A stretch of DNA of 64,000 nt from contig JAKTNV010000003.1 in the NCBI GenBank assembly GCA_022747635.1, forward strand, positions 49,581,475-49,645,474, written 5' to 3'. A program made the position numbers and the translations under genes. This stretch comes from Hetaerina americana. Taxonomy: Eukaryota; Arthropoda; Insecta; Odonata; Calopterygidae. This document shows, in pieces, positions 62,755-64,000 of the stretch. How positions within the stretch are numbered: position 1 is the stretch's first letter; each line of letters begins with the position of its first letter. The notes under the pieces are model-generated. The model made no database searches, was not told the origin of the DNA, and saw nothing but the letters and a program-made list of their open reading frames with translations.

Positions 62755-63405
62755 TACTTGGCTCAAAGACCAGGTTTTACACCCAAACAACGCTGCGCTC
62801 CATATTGAAGTTTTTACTAATCTTTTTTCACATATTTACTCAATATATCCGTCATCGATTCTCTTTTTCTTGCTAATTACTTTTCCACCAACGCAATTCT
62901 TTTCCTAATGTCCCCACTAATATGCCTCTACAATACTGCCCAAATATATGGATTAGGCGGCAGTAATTTATTCCCTCCTACTATTATACCTTACTAAGCT
63001 TAGCTACTAATCTCAAGTTAACTATTTAGTGAGTTCTATTGATGATTCTATAGCAACTTTTGTTGCATCTGAAAATTAATTTGAAGTCCAATAGTTCTCG
63101 CATTCAGATGCTTTACATTTTGGATCGGGATCAAAATTGATCTAAGGTTATTTGACCGAATTCCTTCTTCTTAAATGCTACGCATAAGTTTGAAAAATCT
63201 CTTCCTTCCATTTTCCCATAGCATTTTAATAATACTGCGGGGATATTATCTATTCCTACTGCCTTGTTCGACTTTATGTCTCATAGGATTTTTGCTCTAT
63301 CGCTATCCCTGGGCCCCAGCCATCCCCTCCTACGTCGCATTCCCTTCTATATCTAAACTGGATTGCCTAATACCTTTACCAGAAAACTCTTCTTCGTATC
63401 CAAGG
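62755..63405. other. AT-rich spacer between the SINE and the LINE fragment
   Basis: Nothing recognisable. Confidence 0.5.
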
Positions 63406-63810
63406 TGGTAGTAGTAGTGGTGATAGATTTAATTGGATACGCCGACTACTAAGGTCATTTAGAGCCTCTCACATACCTTTCTTAGAAAGATATGCGACTG
63501 TAACCAGAGAGTGTAATATTAACATTAAAATAACATGAAAACAAGAATTGACTTGGTTCTTGTGTCACTCGCAAGCTACAAGAGTTGTATAAGACCAGAT
63601 TCTTTTAAAAAGTTCATTACTCTGCTCAGGACATCTTGGTTATTGCCTAGCACAGAAACGAGGCCTTCCCCGATTTTTAGCCAACAACGCGCCACCCGAT
63701 ATTTCTCACATTCAGACATCAGGTGCTCGACGGTCAGTGGGAAGTCAACATCTTCACAGAGGGGTGAAATCTTCAGGGAAAAGGAAACAGTGAATTGAGA
63801 GCACAGCGCC
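63406..63810 (-). mobile_element. LINE fragment: C-terminus, 3' UTR and (TAC)n tail
   Basis: Minus-strand 3' end of a non-LTR retrotransposon. The tail (GTA)n on plus at 63,406-63,417 precedes ACGCCGACTACTAAGGTCAT (63440-63459). The coding end lies at 63,576-63,800. The element is 5'-truncated, as is usual for LINEs; the right boundary is not sharp. Confidence 0.75.
63576..63800 (-). pseudogene. LINE ORF2 C-terminal zinc-knuckle-like end
   Basis: The translation has SPLCEDVDFPLTVEHLMSEC, then EKYRVAR and ends NFLKESGLIQLL. This matches the C-terminus of RNase H-bearing LINEs (I/R1/Jockey-like), where P.C..C...LTVEH....EC is followed after about 35 residues by a FL...GL end. The expected second cysteine of the C..C pair is valine here. 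RT and endonuclease domains are absent. Confidence 0.7.
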
Positions 63811-63899
63811 CTAAAATCCCAATTGTGTGATGGCAACCTCCTCCCTCCGTGTTCTTCTGACCGAAGATGACCACACATTGACCACCGAAGATGACACAC

Positions 63900-64000
63900 A
63901 CATTTTCGTTGTTAGTAGTTATCTTTGACCTAACCTGACCGTTGCCACCAGGAAATTTGCCTAATTGCATCGTAATTGTGTAAATAAAATAAATAAACCA
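63900..64000 (+). mobile_element. Possible retroelement 3' end running into the window edge
   Basis: AATTGCATCGTAATTGTGTA is followed by AAATAAAATAAATAAA at the very end, the look of a LINE/SINE 3' end with an A-rich tail on plus. It abuts the minus-strand LINE fragment. Too little is visible to classify. Confidence 0.25.

Overview
The window looks like a large, repeat-rich arthropod (probably insect) nuclear genome. The evidence is an AT-rich background, one short coding exon with good splice sites, (TA)n/(CA)n microsatellites, tRNA-derived SINEs, an internally deleted mariner, an I/R1/Jockey-like LINE tail and at least two Penelope-like elements (PLEs). I see no bacterial operon, CRISPR array, rRNA gene or intact tRNA gene. 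The species cannot be named from the sequence alone.

Layout. At 1-2,096 (+) a PLE runs in from the left edge with 584 codons of an open reverse transcriptase / GIY-YIG endonuclease frame, and it ends in a (TA)n tract. At 4,690-5,263 (+) lies the 3' end of a second, 5'-truncated PLE, also ending in (TA)n. The only confident host coding sequence is a 37-codon exon on the minus strand (5,456-5,566). It starts a neuronal calcium sensor (NCS-2-like) protein, with a myristoylation signal, a splice donor at its 3' end and an acceptor 72 nt upstream of the ATG. The remaining NCS exons lie off the left edge, so both PLEs sit antisense in the next intron. Any 5' UTR exons or promoter lie to the right; a GC/CpG-rich block at 40.6-41.35 kb with a perfect minus-strand GTAAGT donor is the best candidate.

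From 5.6 to 33 kb the DNA is mostly AT-rich and non-coding. It holds a diverged inverted repeat (18.24-18.49 kb), a tRNA-like SINE (20.25-20.53 kb), a 0.9 kb mariner relic (21.54-22.44 kb), a dispersed repeat pair (17.72 and 23.98 kb) and SINE fragments (16.45 and 23.0 kb). From 33 to 58 kb there are GC-rich blocks at 38, 40.6-41.3, 46, 49.5-50, 53 and 54.4-55.1 kb, a cluster of three SINEs at 47.0-47.95 kb and another SINE at 57.8 kb. At 59.96-60.20 kb there is a nearly perfect 89-bp-arm inverted repeat flanked by a 12-bp target-site duplication, which resembles inverted PLE terminal repeats. The right end holds a SINE (62.45-62.75 kb) and a LINE C-terminus with 3' UTR (63.4-63.8 kb) whose 3' tails match each other, suggesting the LINE family mobilises the SINE.

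I did not find a convincing new enzymatic or defence system. The most interesting material is the retroelement biology: a foldback PLE-like insertion, hammerhead-like core motifs in PLE tails, repeated association of PLE and SINE ends with TA microsatellites, and a SINE/LINE shared tail.
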